NCBI GenBank assembly: GCA_009741485.1
Contig: CM019236.1
Location: forward strand, 54,031,204-54,095,203
Length of the DNA stretch: 64,000 bases
Origin: Malurus cyaneus samueli
Lineage: Eukaryota; Chordata; Aves; Passeriformes; Maluridae
Direction of reading: 5' to 3'
A program made the position numbers and the translations under genes. This document shows positions 35,000 through 47,902 of the stretch, one piece after another. The first letter of the stretch is position 1. Each line of letters opens with the position of its first letter. The notes under the pieces were generated by a model. The model made no database searches. It saw nothing but the letters and a program-made list of their open reading frames with translations, and had not been told where the DNA came from.

Positions 35000-36240
35000 A
35001 AGCTGTGATGTGGGAAACATCAAGAGTATTTTTGCTTAGGCTGTGTTGACAGAAAATGTTTTTTTCCTGTGCAAGTCTACGTTTCCTTTGATATGCCCTT
35101 TGTTACAATTTTATGGGCCAAATTTTCAACAAGTGCCAGATTTCATTTGGGGTCATTTAGATATCTCTGTAACCCCATAACAATAGAAAAGGGTATTTGC
35201 CCCATAAGAAAGTTTCTGTAGAAGCCAGCATTAAATTCTGTTCTCCTCCAAGAGGAAAAAGAAAAAAAATAAAAGTGTCAGGCATTGCATTTGCATTATG
35301 GTACGGATTAAAGTACTGCAGTCAGAATAGCATAAAAAGGCTGTTAAATAGCTGATAATTTCATCGTGTGGGAACCAAGAGGAGAACTACAATGCAGTTG
35401 CATTAGTACTGCAATGCTACGAACATTTTCAATTATCACGCTTAACCTTGCTAAGAAGCTAAAATGAGCACTATCAATATAGTGTGGCAGGAACAGCACA
35501 ATAGCAGCCCACCATTCTCTTGCTTTCCCTCCCTCCCCTTCTTCCTCCTTGCTACCAGAAGGGAAATGTGTGGACTCTTGCCCACACCACTTCTAAATTG
35601 CTGAAGCAATTGTTTCCTGTAGATTAATTTGTAATTCTGAATCTCAAGAAGAAGGAAATGGGAGCACGTTCCTCCCCCAGGCGATTTATAGACCTGGAGT
35701 TTCAACATAATCGAAAGCAGAGGCTGAGGAGCCGCCGCACATGCGAGGAAAGGGAGGGAGGCAGCGGCAAAGGTGACCCCAGAGCGTTTCCTTAGCAAAG
35801 GCTTTTCTTTGTGCACCAGAAAAACCTTCCTTTAACCAATGCTTGTGTCTTCCTCGCTCTCTCCTCTCATGCAAACAGCCTTATCCCAAAAAGCTGTGGG
35901 GTGAATGTTGTGCACACAGGGCTCGCACACACACGGGGTTGAGTTTTGGGGAGGCCGCTGAGTGACTGCTTTCTTTGTTTGCCCATGGTTGCTCTGGCGA
36001 CCGTGGTTTTCTTGCAGGGAGAGATTAAAACAAACAAACAACTTCCACCAACACTGATGCTGTTCTTCATGCTGTCTGAACCGGGCAGCTGGAGCTGTGA
36101 GCTTTTAAGGTTATTTAGAAATGAAAAGCAGCAGACAGGCAGGGATTTTGAGGGAGATTTAGCAAATGTGACCAGTGATCTGAGCACTGATGCCTTGCCA
36201 TTAAAAGCCCCTTCAATGCTTATATCCAACCTTGTTCTCT
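35000..36240. promoter_or_regulatory. Candidate conserved non-coding block with X-box-like site
   Basis: The block is repeat-free, with words like TGCATTTGCATTATGG near 35290 (octamer-like), GCTGATAATTTCATCG near 35351, and a GC-richer part at 35690-36000. At 35988-36001, GTTGCTCTGGCGAC matches the RFX X-box consensus GTYNCCATRGNRAC except at two central bases. Minus-strand frames of 120-121 codons overlap but look non-coding. The regulatory call is inference from motif content. No conservation data were available. Confidence 0.28.
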
Positions 36241-38323
36241 AAACGCCACTTGAAATCCACCATTCCACGAGGCCATTTCCCACCTTCATTTCTGTCTACC
36301 TTTTGGGCTTATTCAGAATAATGTAGACATCTTTATCAACTCTCTCTATATATATTTCTTTTTTCTACTTTAGTAGTGGAGATTTCTGCTCACCTTGGAC
36401 TGAGCAGTCCACAACAAAAGAGGTATAAAAGTGGAACAGAGAAGACTAAAGGGACGCAGAAGAAAAAAGTGCTACAAAGGAGTCTGATAATTCAGCTCTT
36501 TGCAAGCTTCCCAGAAAGCTTTCCAGAGGGAAGCTTCTGAAGAGGTGCCGTTGTTCTCTTCCACTTCACAGAGTGGAGAGAAGTCTCAAGTGAAAATGGA
36601 AGAGAATTCTGTGTATGTGATTACGATGATCTTTTAATGCAGCAGAGAAGTCATAAACATTGAAGTATAAAAGCTCTTGAGAATTTCTGTCTTCAAGAAT
36701 TTTCTCAGACACCTGCTACCAGTTTCCATCAAAATATTCCAGTGTTTTATTATACTCAGAATCTTCTTGCCTCTGCTTTTACATGGGAAGTTAGAATCCT
36801 GGTAACAAGTGTGACTTCTGGTCTTCTGCCCCAAGGTTACCGCTTCTGTTCTGCCAAAGAACAGCCTTTTAGGGCTTTTAGGACTGTGCCCTCAGCACCC
36901 TGGAAAATTCATACCTTGGGAAAAGGCAAAAGGCAGGAAACCAAGTCATGCTGTATCATTTCACCTGTGATTTCTTATGCCTCGATCTAGAATGTCCATA
37001 ACTAAATGATAAGTGCATAGTGTATTTTTTCTCCATAAAATTGCAAAAAAGTCAGCTGGGGAGAGAGGAATGTTTAGAAAAGAAATATCTGTAGTATTAT
37101 CCTAGGGACTCCAGACAAATTTTTCTTTCCTTATAATTTGGCAAGGATTGGTGTTGATTTTAGATTGCTTAGCAAATTTATTTTCATTAGAAACTTTAGG
37201 GAGTATTGTTAAATAAATGTTTAATATTACTGTGGACTCTGGAGTCCTTGTTTCAGAGAGGTGTTAAATTCCCAGCCAATCTATTTCAGGGCAGGGAGGA
37301 GACAAGCTTATCTGTTCTCTGCCCAAGGCATATTAACTCCTGCCAAAATATCTTTCCTCAGACAAGAATGTCAAAGCTCACTCTGTAATGCAAGAGAGGA
37401 AAGCATGAAACAAATGGACCTCAAAATAGAAGGAGGAGAGAGCTTTCCTGGGAATGAGAACCAAGAATTGCCTCATGCTCTTCTTGATCAATTTGCCATG
37501 TCACCACAACAGTACAGAAAACATTGGAAATTCTGTGTTTTCTGTCTGTAATGGTGATCTCACTGGTTAAAAAGAAAATGTAGCTGTGTCAAGAGGGCAC
37601 TAAGGCTGCCCCTGATCACATCCTGATGCCTGAAAACAGCTGGATGTTTGAAAAACGGGATGAGAAACCTGGAATAAAGGGGCATGTGCTAGAATCAGGA
37701 GATTACATTTGGCTGAAGTTTGGCCATCTGCTTAAAGTGGAGAAGGAAATCTCCTTTGGTAATGAGAGAATCTGGGACATTTTTATTTTGCCTTGACTAT
37801 TTTCCATAGATCTGCTTTCCAATTAGAAATATTTAAGTCTTCCAAGATGTAGCTGATATTCACTCTAGCACCTGGACTGGAAACCTTCTGAAGGTCTCTA
37901 ATTGTATCAGTTGATCTGCTAAGGAATTAACTGTTTATTTTGATTTGTCAAGGAGACTTACTGATTGCATACTACTGTCTGATAACCACTCTATCTATGT
38001 TTCTAACTCTTGTCTATCCTCTTAACCTCTAAATGTCTCAAGTTTCCCAGTCCAATTTGGTGAGTTTGAAGGCTCTTTCACATTCAGGTGAAACGTGTGT
38101 GTTGTCCAAGTGCTGGATAAAGCATGCTAGTAATCTAAGAAATTCAAAGCAGCTGTAGTTCAAATGCGGGATTTATGTGTTGAGGTTAAATCTAATGTGT
38201 CAGGCTTGTGAAAACGTTCCTGCTTTCCCCTCCAATTATTTGTACTTTGCATGTCCTGTGTGACGATCATGTTCTGGTGCTGACCTTTGCAGAGGGAGTG
38301 CTGGTGTGTGCTCCTGGCTGGAC

Positions 38324-38362
38324 TGGCACTGGCCACTGGCACTGGTCACGGGCACTGGTCAC
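38324..38362. repeat. 13-bp minisatellite, three copies
   Basis: Three head-to-tail 13-bp units occur: TGGCACTGGCCAC, TGGCACTGGTCAC and GGGCACTGGTCAC. They differ by one or two bases. A partial, weaker unit (TGGCTGGAC) precedes them. Confidence 0.9.
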
Positions 38363-41300
38363 TGCTGCAACTTCCCCTGGCCTTCAGGCTGGATCTGAGA
38401 CTGCCCTCCTGTCTGGCACAATTGGACTCTGCCCCTGGATTTTGAGCTGGAATCTTGACTGCTTTGCATTGCCATGCAATTCAAAAGCGAGGAAAAAAAA
38501 GCAGTAGATGCAGCTGGTCAGTGCCAAGCCAAGTTTCCAAGTGTATGCGAAATCTCCTCTTAATACACTTGGAGCTTTCCAGGGCAGCTTTTCAGATTAT
38601 CTGATGAGCTTTTAGAGGGAGGACTCAGACACAAAAATCCTGCTCTTTGAGCGAAATGGCAGCTGTGTGAGGTCCTTTAAATACTTGGAACTTTTCATTA
38701 TGGCATCTGTACACCATGGACCCGAAGATTTTAGTAGGACGAAGCCAACATTTTTGCTTAAGGGGACTTGAAATTCTTATGTGAGCCAAGCATTGCACTG
38801 TCCAAAAGCTTTTCTTTGTGACTGATTGTCTGTATCAGAGAACATATTTTAATAAAAAATGTAGAGTTCTTCTAGTGATGTCCACTGCTTTGAAATTCAA
38901 AAGCACTCCATTTTTTCTGAGTTTTCTTGATGTTTTTGAAATGGTTGCTGAGATAGCTTTGTATTCCAACACAAGACTCTTTTTCCTTCATATACTCTAC
39001 CAGACAATTCGTCTTTTCTCTTTATGCTTTCCCTTAATTTTTTCCAGCTCGGAATCTCCTTGCAATCTGACTTCAAGAACACATCATGGGCTTGTTGTTG
39101 AAAGCATTCAAGTCCCTCCGCTCAGCGTGTTCACCCTGCTTTACCTGTCCTATAGCCTTGTTTATTGTTGTTTAACATTGATGTTATATGGTACTTAGAG
39201 TTTTCAGTTGTGCTGGATCTTTGAAAGCTGGCAGAATGAATTGCTTGGTTTCCAATCTTTAATGTTTATCTCCCCTTGGATCTCACCATCTGTTCCTTTT
39301 TGGCAGTGCAGGTAAATTATTTTTTTCTACTTCCTTTAATTTGCCCTGTTTCCTGCAGATACTTAGCTTAGCTGTTTCTTTTCTCTCTCCAGATAGCATC
39401 CAGGAGGTTTAGGTGGTGTTTAGTGAAGCTGATGAATCTGAAATTTCCATGCTGTATTGTGTGTTGAGGGGTTTACTTAAAGGGTAGGCAGTAGGGTTTT
39501 TTTGTTTTATTGGTGTTTATATTCACTATCACATCCTCATAGAGCATAATACCATGACAACCACAAAGTTAGGATAGGTTTTTCATCTTGCATTCAAGAT
39601 TGCTCTTGATTTCCTCCTTTACTTCCCACCTTTACTTGTCAATGTTACACCTCGGAGCACATTAGCAAGACAAATAACCATTGTTTTGGGAATCAATGTC
39701 TGTCCTGTAAGAGTTCAATCCCAGCAGAGTCACAGCTAACAGAGGCAACCCCTCACCTCAGATCAGTAGCCATGCAACAGAGTCTTGACCTTCAAAGGTT
39801 GTTGCACTATACTGTTTCAACTTTTCTCATTTATGGCCAGTCTCAAAGGCCTGCAGATCACAAAATCTTTAAGGGAGAGTCTCAAAACTTGGAGACCTGT
39901 AACATTCTTCTGCATTCTGTTGGAGCAACAGAAGACAATGACAAAACATGGGATGTGGAAAGGAAAAGTCTTTTTTCCCCACAATTTTATTACCCATGAT
40001 AGGTAGCCTGACATTGAAAAGCGACCCTCAGTTTTGTATTTGTAAACATTTGGAGGTATAAAATGCTGTATTTCAGAGTATCTGTCTATGGTCTTTAACA
40101 ATGTTCCCCCAGAGCCTCTCTTTTTAAGGTTGATTTTGAAATCAAATGGGATCAGCTTGTGGTGTATACCTTAACGAGTTACTGAAGGGCAGTTAAGGCT
40201 CAGCCTTGTGAAAGGATTAATCTGAATGAAAGCCCACCTGCTGTTCTCTTTTGTCATTCATCAACTGTCCTCAGATTCTCTTCTCAGTCAGACCTATGAA
40301 ATAATTTGCCAGTTGTTGCAGTCTATCAACTACGCCCATTAACTAAAAGTCATTTCCATACAACAGCTGTCCCTCTGTAGCTTCTGTGTAACAAGTTGGT
40401 TGTCAGTCCCCTCGCAAAAGCAGAATCCACAGACATTTGGCATTCTTCTTGTGAGTGCTTGTAAAGAGCCCGAGAACCAAACTGACACCGAGGCTGAGTG
40501 CCAGTCTAGGAATCAAAGCCCTTCCTGGGGTACTCTAGGATTTTCAATTGCTCTGTCTAGTTCATTGGGTCAGGGATGTGCTGAATGGGCACAGTAGACT
40601 TTGTGTAATGGTTGGTAAAGTTTTATTTGTTGTATGGCTAAACAAAGGAGGTTCATTTCTGTTCTGTCAGTCAAGCATTTTTCTCAAAATGTTGAAAAAT
40701 TAATTTTTAACTATGTTATAAGGGCTTTTACTAAGACCTTTTCCTTCTTTTCCAACAATTTTTGGCAGCTCCTGTAAACTCATGGAAGATCAGGAGATTC
40801 TTTTCACAGCTTAGCAAGAGATAGACATCTTTTTGTGACAAAACAGAGAAAATATACTAGATGTTACAACAATGTCTGGACTATTGGCACAGGCAGTATT
40901 TAAATTATGTATAGTTCCTTAGGCATTGGGATTCATAATGGTTTTGGTTTCCCAGCTATTGATAATTTCCTGGTAATTACTGTCTTCAGCAATTCTGCAA
41001 ACAGCTGCAGGCTATTCTAATACAAGACAACTAGCAGATCATATCTGATTGTTAGATTGATTAATACTTTTAGATCATTATCCATTTGGTTGATATGCAG
41101 ATTCTAGACTATTCTTAGGAAATATTCATCAAAGCACTTAAGGCTGTATTATTTGTTAAAGCATTTCTCAACTCAGTGTTGCTTTTTTGATTTGAAAACA
41201 CTTGTATGCTTCTATTTCCTCCAACTCAGACTAATGCCTCTACTAGTTGATTCTCCCCAAAAATTTTACCACACTTCAATATCTGCATGAAAGTCTGCTG

Positions 41301-44300
41301 TAAGAGTTAAAAAAAAAGACAAACAAAAACATTGATCTGATCATTTTAAATTTACTTTTAATGCTTGTAACCCACATAAGAAAAAATAGATTTCAAGGCT
41401 TTGCTGGTGTTCTGTTATGTCCTCTACCATCAAACCCTGGAGTACATTTCAGACTTGGATCTTAATATTGCATGGCACATATATCTCCTATTAATAAAAT
41501 TCAGCAGCTGAGGTAAAAGTGAACCCCTGCATCACTTCACGTTCTCACATTTAATTTTCTGAAGGGCACCCCTGTGCATCCACACCTCACAACGTCGGCA
41601 GAGCAGAGGGACAGCAGCATGCACCAGGCACTCTTTCACTGCTGAAAGCCACTTAAACCTCAGTCCTCTAATGAGTAACACTAAGCCAAAGCCAGAATCA
41701 CCACATGGTATCTCTGAATTTACTAGATGACATGAAAACGCTGTCCCTACCAAAATCAGGTCACCTTGGTGAAAAGTCATAGTCAGGCATACTGTGTGTG
41801 TGTTGAAACTGTTTGGGTTGGGAGATGATTGAATGCATTTGCACATTCTCAGCTGGTTCAGATTTTCTGGATTTACTGCATTTGTAACTGCTGAGAATAA
41901 GCTCTGCTAAGCTGCATGTATTTTAGTCTTTTTGTTTTATTGCAACACTTTTATCACAGAAACTGGTGAAGGTGTCACTGCTTATACAGTTGTGCTTACA
42001 TAGCTCAGGGAGCAGAAGAGAGAGAGACGAGGGGCTGAGCAGATGAGGACAGTGACCTCTTAATCAACTTAAGCTGTAGCCACAACACATTTGACTGTGT
42101 CTTGAACAATTTTATTAAAAAAAAAAAATACAAATGTTGACATAGGGATGGCCAAGGCCCAGGGATGAAATTCTGGCCACACTGAGCATACAACTGGAAA
42201 GAATTTCCCAGGTCAGTAAATCCCATCCCATGTTTTTCCAGGAAAGCCTTCCTGAACTGATCAAGGTCCACATTAAAGTTTATTTGGTCTGTTGACCTGC
42301 TACACTTGAAAGCCAAATATCCCATAAGATTTCATTGGGCTGTGATTTCATTTCAAGTGATAGTTCAACAGAGCCATAAATATACACAGAAAGTTTCTGA
42401 TTAGCCCTTCCTCACCACACATCCTGATTACAACCCAACTGGCATCATGTTTCTTACAGACATACCTGCCCAAAAAGCTTTGTTTTAGGGGAAGCAACAG
42501 AATAGCTCTACAAGTTTCCATAAGAGAGTTTCCTGCATATTAAATGTTTTGCCCCACAAGCTTTGAGGTTGAAGTGTCTGTTTTCCAGCCCTTAATGTGA
42601 TGTCAGGAAGAGATTTCTTGTTCCTGTTTTCACACAGGCTTTACATTCACTCAGGATGTTTTCCAGTGATTATTTTTTTCACAAAGCTAAAGGGCGTCAT
42701 TGAGAATCATAGAGGTTAGGCACTAACTCAGGCTACTTTAGTGCAATTTTCTCAGTAGGCACTGTGCTGGTCAAGGTAGTTATTTGTCCTTTCTCTGTAG
42801 TCTTCTGACTTTTTCTCAGACAGTCATACAACCTCAGAGATGTCCTAATTTCCCTGCCACTCCTGGACAAAACTTGTCAACTGAGCTCTGACCTTTGCTT
42901 TCCTAAAATCATACATCTGTGTGTTCCAGCTTTCCTTTCAAAATATGATGTTTTTTTATTTGTTTCTGGATTTTGTCTTTTTTGTACACTTCTGAAAAGC
43001 AGTGGAAAGAAAGACAAACTAGACCATTTGCCTGTCTGGTAAGGAAAATTGCATGGATTTTAAAAGGGTTGAGCTAAAGAAATAATAAAACCTTCAAAAA
43101 ATTTCAACACTTGCTAGGATGTTTTTGTTTTTTTTGGAGCTGTGGAATCGATGATTTCAGAGTTTTGACCTTTATTTTGAAAAATGTCATAATTTTGCCA
43201 GCAAACTCAGCTGTCAATATTTTTATTTCACACCTCTTTATAGAAGTTCATAACTGACCTATAAAATTACACATACAGAGCATATGTGGTCTAAGCAGGA
43301 AAAAGATTTAAAAAAATAAACACATAAATATAATGTGTTTTGTTTAAAAGTTATAAAGCCACAAAGAAAACTGAATTGGTGATTTCAAATGCATTTTACA
43401 GTCCTGTAACTCAAAAGCAAGCCAGTCAGATTTTTCTTCTTTTAAACTCCAAATGATTAACTCTTACTTTAATGTGGACTGATGCACAGTGCCTGTGGCC
43501 ATTATGGCAAATAACCACCTTATTGCATTTAGGAAATCAGCTACTGTGTGCTTGTGGTAATTTTTTTTCCATTAAAATAGTTCCCAAATTTTAAGCTGGC
43601 ATACTTATTACAGGAGATTTTAGGAGCATATTTTTACAGGAGCTTTTAGATACACACCATCTTTGTGCATTCATCTAGATTCACTAAAGTGTATTTGAAA
43701 GGTTCTTTGTCACCCAGTTTTATATTAAGAGTGTTTCCACTGAAGGACTGGGGAAGGGAGGAGGGACAGGGTCTAAATTTTAGAATGTTGCACGTTTCAG
43801 AGGAAAAACATTTCACTTTCAAAAATTTTTCTAATGCTGTCTATGAATGATTCATATCCTTGTTTAACTGTTAGATGGTTATAGGTTTGCAAGTGTTGTT
43901 ATGGCACTGTAATTTCCAAACTGGAACTTGTAGGGTAAAAATATTACTGTGTAAAAGTGATTGTAACAAGAATAGGAACTTTAATCTTCAACTCTCCCCC
44001 TAGCCTTCTTTCACAAATGAAACAAGCATCCTTATCTGCTTTTCTTCCAAAAGAAAGCTGAGTTTAGTGAAGTGCTGTACAGCAAAATCTGCACAAGAAG
44101 GAAGAGGGGCAGTGGAGTATGTGGCAGACTGGTGAGAATATTTTATGTCATGATGATATCGTGGGTGACAAACTCTTTCACCCCTTTTTTGCTCACTAAA
44201 TAACAATCTGATACAAAAGCAGAGAAGAGCTGACCTCTGGGCAAATTCATTGAGAGATCAGAGTTTCCTTCCAAAGAAAACTGAAGAAGGAGCCTCTCCC

Positions 44301-45646
44301 ATATTTTTGTGAGAAGTTTTTCCCACCATAATTACAATCTGTTTTTCTGCTGGGTTTGGGCAAGGTTCCTCCAGGATATCTCTCTCAGTGACACGTTGTT
44401 CAGCAGTCAGTGTTATCAGGTCAGTCTTGCTGGCCTTTTTCTGCCTTCTGTCACACAGGCAGCCCTGAGCAAGGTAAAACAGTCACAGTGTCGATCTCTA
44501 CCATGTACATGTTGACTCTACTTAGGGAATCAAGACTTGGGCAGCTTTATATTAAACCTTTTTTTTTTAAGGGGGAGGGTGTGTATGTGTGTGAGAATAA
44601 ATGTAGGCCAGGCCTTCAAGATTGCTGAATGCCTTAATGTTCCAGTTTGCAATGAAATCCAAACCCGACTATGCCTTGAGTGGTTTTCTGTTTCAGTTAA
44701 GAGAGTTCACGTAGTTCAAGTCCTAAGGTTACATTAATAAGGCAATATGCTGAAAATACAAAAGCACAGTGTCTCTAAATAATCTATACTGATTCTGTGC
44801 TCGGAATACATGACTTTTGGGTGCCATGAAAATCCTCTGAGGGTATTCCATACCTAAATATTTCAGTTATGTCTTTTAACGATTAACTGATTGATACATT
44901 TAACATTGTGTTCCTTCTCTTACAGATGTGGATTAGCATACTTTCTCACTAGAGCTTTACAGGACACACCAATAAATCTCAAGAAAATAATGAGTGTAGA
45001 TGTCACGGAAACCAGACTGGAAAAATATTCTTTGTCCCACAAGTTATGTTGTAGGACTGAGTAAATATTTAATAACTTACAGAAAATGTTAGGTTTTCCA
45101 GCATTGCCTTACATCTGTTAAAGTGCAAAAATAGTTTCTTTAAAATTTATAAGTTTCTTTTCTTCGTACTACAATATGAAATGAAGACTCTCAGCTTTTC
45201 TATTAGAGATGTCCACACCTGCCATAACAAAATTCAAAATGCAGTGAAACCCACCTGATTTCAGATTTGCTCACAGTTTTTGTTGAATTTTCTGATTTCT
45301 GTGACCAGTGTACAAAACTGAGCAAGTCTGAGACATTTCTTCATAGTCATTAACTACTGAAGTGCTTAGGTGTCCAGGAGCTGGTGATTATGCCTTGGAA
45401 CCCAGTGTCTGGTTTTGACATTTCACTGGTGCTGAACGGAGAAAGAAATCTGGTGAAAGATGTGAACATTTCCATATGTCTCCCGAGAACTAAGCCTGCT
45501 TCCCTGGTTTGGAAAAAAATCCCCCAGAATGACAGAGAAATGATAAGGATGTCCTTTCAGACTCTGTAAATACTCAAAAAAAATATTTAACAAAGTGTCA
45601 GCATTTCATTTTTATGGACACCACATCTATTTCACAGATTCTAAAC

Positions 45647-45777
45647 TCTTTTTTTATTACTTATTTTGTTTCTCTTGGCAGAAATGTTTAACCATGTATA
45701 GAAAATATAAACCTGAGCTGGTCCTAGCAGAAGACCATTCTCATCTTACTATGGGAATTACAGATATTGTATCTTAA
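45647..45777 (+). other. Possible terminal exon: acceptor-like tract plus short open frame
   Basis: A pyrimidine-rich stretch ends in TTGGCAG at 45681. The frame that follows, beginning KCLTMYRKYKPELVLAEDHS, stays open for 31 codons to TAA at 45775-45777. I do not recognise the protein. No donor, upstream exon or AATAAA can be tied to it, so chance is the more likely explanation. Confidence 0.1.
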
Positions 45778-47319
45778 TACACCTTTTATTCATATTGCAA
45801 CAGAACTATTTTAATTTTAGATAAAATAGAGCCTGCAAATTCAAATTTGTCATAGTTCACCTTTTGAAAATTCTCACTCATGCCTCATCTTACTGAAGCA
45901 CAAAACAATGTTTGGACCAGGTAATACTATCTGAGGATTTTTTTACTAAAAGGTGTTAAAAACCTGGCCTATAAAGCTGAAATTCAAGATCCTCAGCAAA
46001 GCCATATTCATAAAATCAGTTGTTGCATGGTGTGGAAGAAAATGTTGCTGATCTCTCAAAACAGGGTGGGGGGGAAATGAACAACTCTATTACTCAGCTA
46101 TACACACCACTTAATAATCCTATTGCACATGGAGCTGGGCCCATACCCCAGAGTCAAATTACTTAGAAACTAAGAAGAGGGAGAATCTTTATTGCTGCTA
46201 GAGAGGAGGCTGCCAGAAATCCTGCGGTTGAATGCCCTGGAGAAAGCAAGAGCCTTTCAATGCGCTCAGAGGATTACAAATAAAAGACAGAGGCAAATGC
46301 TATACTCTCACGAATAGCTATTGATTGGCTGATACACTTAAAGGATAAGGACTGTATCCTGCAGGCCACAGAACTGAAGGCAATCATATACAAAGAAAAG
46401 AAAATCCTGCTCTTTCCAGAGCTTGGGTAGGGGACACATACCTGGGTGCTGCTAAAACAGGGCTTTATTAAAAGAGTGGAAGCACAATACTGTGAAATCT
46501 AGGAGGCTTAGTTATCAAGGACAGGTGTATATGTCACTTAGACAGCCTCTTAAACAATGTACTTGAAGTTTGGTAGATGATGCTTGAGTGAATTGACTTG
46601 GGTGAGGGGTTTTTATAATAAATATTTGATTAATTACCTACTACTTGGAAGACTAAATACACGATATACTAGATATATTGAAGATACTGTTTTGTTTTTT
46701 TTTAAAACTAACCCAGTTCTCAACTTTTCTCTTTGGGAAGGAGTGAAAGGGGCAGGGACATAGAATTTTTACGTCTTATTTCTAATGTTTTTCTTACATA
46801 GAGATTTATTTTGGGCAGTACGATCTCCCCCTGTGTAGCCTGTTGTCATTGAAAGAGTACAGAAACCTGAACAGAGTAAATCTCTGAAACTTCTCTATGA
46901 TACAAGCATACCTCATCTTCTGCTCATTTATTGTTGTTTCCATATCCAATTTCCTTCTCTTCTTTGTTGTTCAGAATTCCTATCATGCCTACATGGATAT
47001 GCAGTTCCTTTGTCTCTCAATAAGGAGGAGCATAAGGCAACTATTTTTGTAACATTAATACAGACTTAAAACTGATTGGTGCCTTAAAAATTGAGCAATA
47101 CCAGAACTCATGAAGTGCAAAGAAAATAAGCACAGAGAAGAGCAAAGGGAACAGCAAGCTGATGAAAGGGAAAAGCATTTTTGCAATTGCGCACCATTGT
47201 GCATAAAAGAAAAAAAATGTGTCCTCCAAAACTCTTCCTGCTAAAGTCCCATCCACTTCCATCTCACTACCCTGCTACCTCCCCTCCCAACAGTAAAACA
47301 CACAGACCAGGAAACCAAA

Positions 47320-47902
47320 TGCACTGGTTTGGGCTATGGAAGGGTTAATTTTCTTCACAGTGGCTAGTGCAGGACTATATATTGGATTTATGCTGAACAC
47401 TGGGTTGACAGCTCAGAGATGTTTTTGTTATTGCTGAGCAGGGCTCACACAGAGCCAAGGCCTTTTCTGCTTTTTTGTACTTCCATGCTGATGAGGGAAT
47501 TGGGGGGGGCACAGGAGGTTGGGAGGAGACACAGGTGGGACAGGTGACATCAGCTGGCCAAAGGGATATTCCATGTGACATCATGCTCAGGACATAAAGC
47601 GAGGAGAAGAAAGAGGAAGGGGGAAATGTTTGGAGAGATGGTGTTTGTCTGTCCAAGGAAGTGTTGCACATTTATGGTGGGCTCTGCTCTCCTGGAGAGG
47701 CTGAACACTGCCTGCCCATGGGAAGAGGTGAATTAATTCCTTGGTTTCCTTTGCTTGTGCACATGGATTTTTTATTCCCTATTAAACCACCTTTATACCA
47801 GTCTATGAGTTTCTGGCTTTTACCCTTCCCATTCTGCCTCTGTTTCCACTGGTGGAGGATGAGTGAGAGGCTGCCTGGGTCTATTGGCCACAGCATCCAA
47901 CA
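47320..47902 (+). mobile_element. Solo LTR of an avian endogenous retrovirus
   Basis: About 583 bases match, from memory, the LTR of a very common bird ERV family (probably ERVL class; exact name not assigned). It starts TGCACTGGTTTGGGCTATGG and continues with GGTTAATTTTCTTCACAGTG, GTTATTGCTGAGCAGGGCT, CACAGAGCCAAGGCCTTTTC and AAAGGGATATTCCATGTGAC. A TATA-like CATAAAG at 47593-47599 and a polyadenylation signal ATTAAA at 47781-47786 are in the expected order, giving plus orientation. The element closes near CATCCAACA and is followed directly by a CAAA repeat. No gag, pol, env or second LTR is nearby, so this is a solo LTR left by recombination. A clear target-site duplication is not visible. 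Minus-strand and plus-strand open frames inside it are not genes. Confidence 0.88.

Larger units (their letters stand above)
36241..47319. other. AT-rich unique DNA, no gene seen
   Basis: This is the longest stretch without a recognisable element, about 11 kb. I see no exon, CR1, LTR or RNA gene. The longest open frame (126 codons, 38818-39198) is a hydrophobic, F/L/S-rich chance frame. A 13-bp minisatellite lies at 38324-38362. A moderately GC-rich piece at about 41520-41650 is unassigned. A splice-acceptor-like tract followed by a 31-codon open frame lies at 45647-45777. Confidence 0.6.

Noticed and set aside
38818..39198. 126-codon hydrophobic frame that could suggest a membrane receptor
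   Set aside because: No olfactory-receptor or other receptor motifs (no MAYDRY-type motif). The F/L/S richness follows from the T-rich DNA.
41530..41850. 104-codon minus-strand frame in a GC-richer patch that looked pseudogene-like
   Set aside because: I could not match it to any protein or repeat family, so there is not enough to call it.
42700..42930. CR1-like tail (GAATCATAGAGGTTAGGCAC) and following text
   Set aside because: Only about a dozen bases fit the CR1 terminus and nothing upstream or downstream supports an element.
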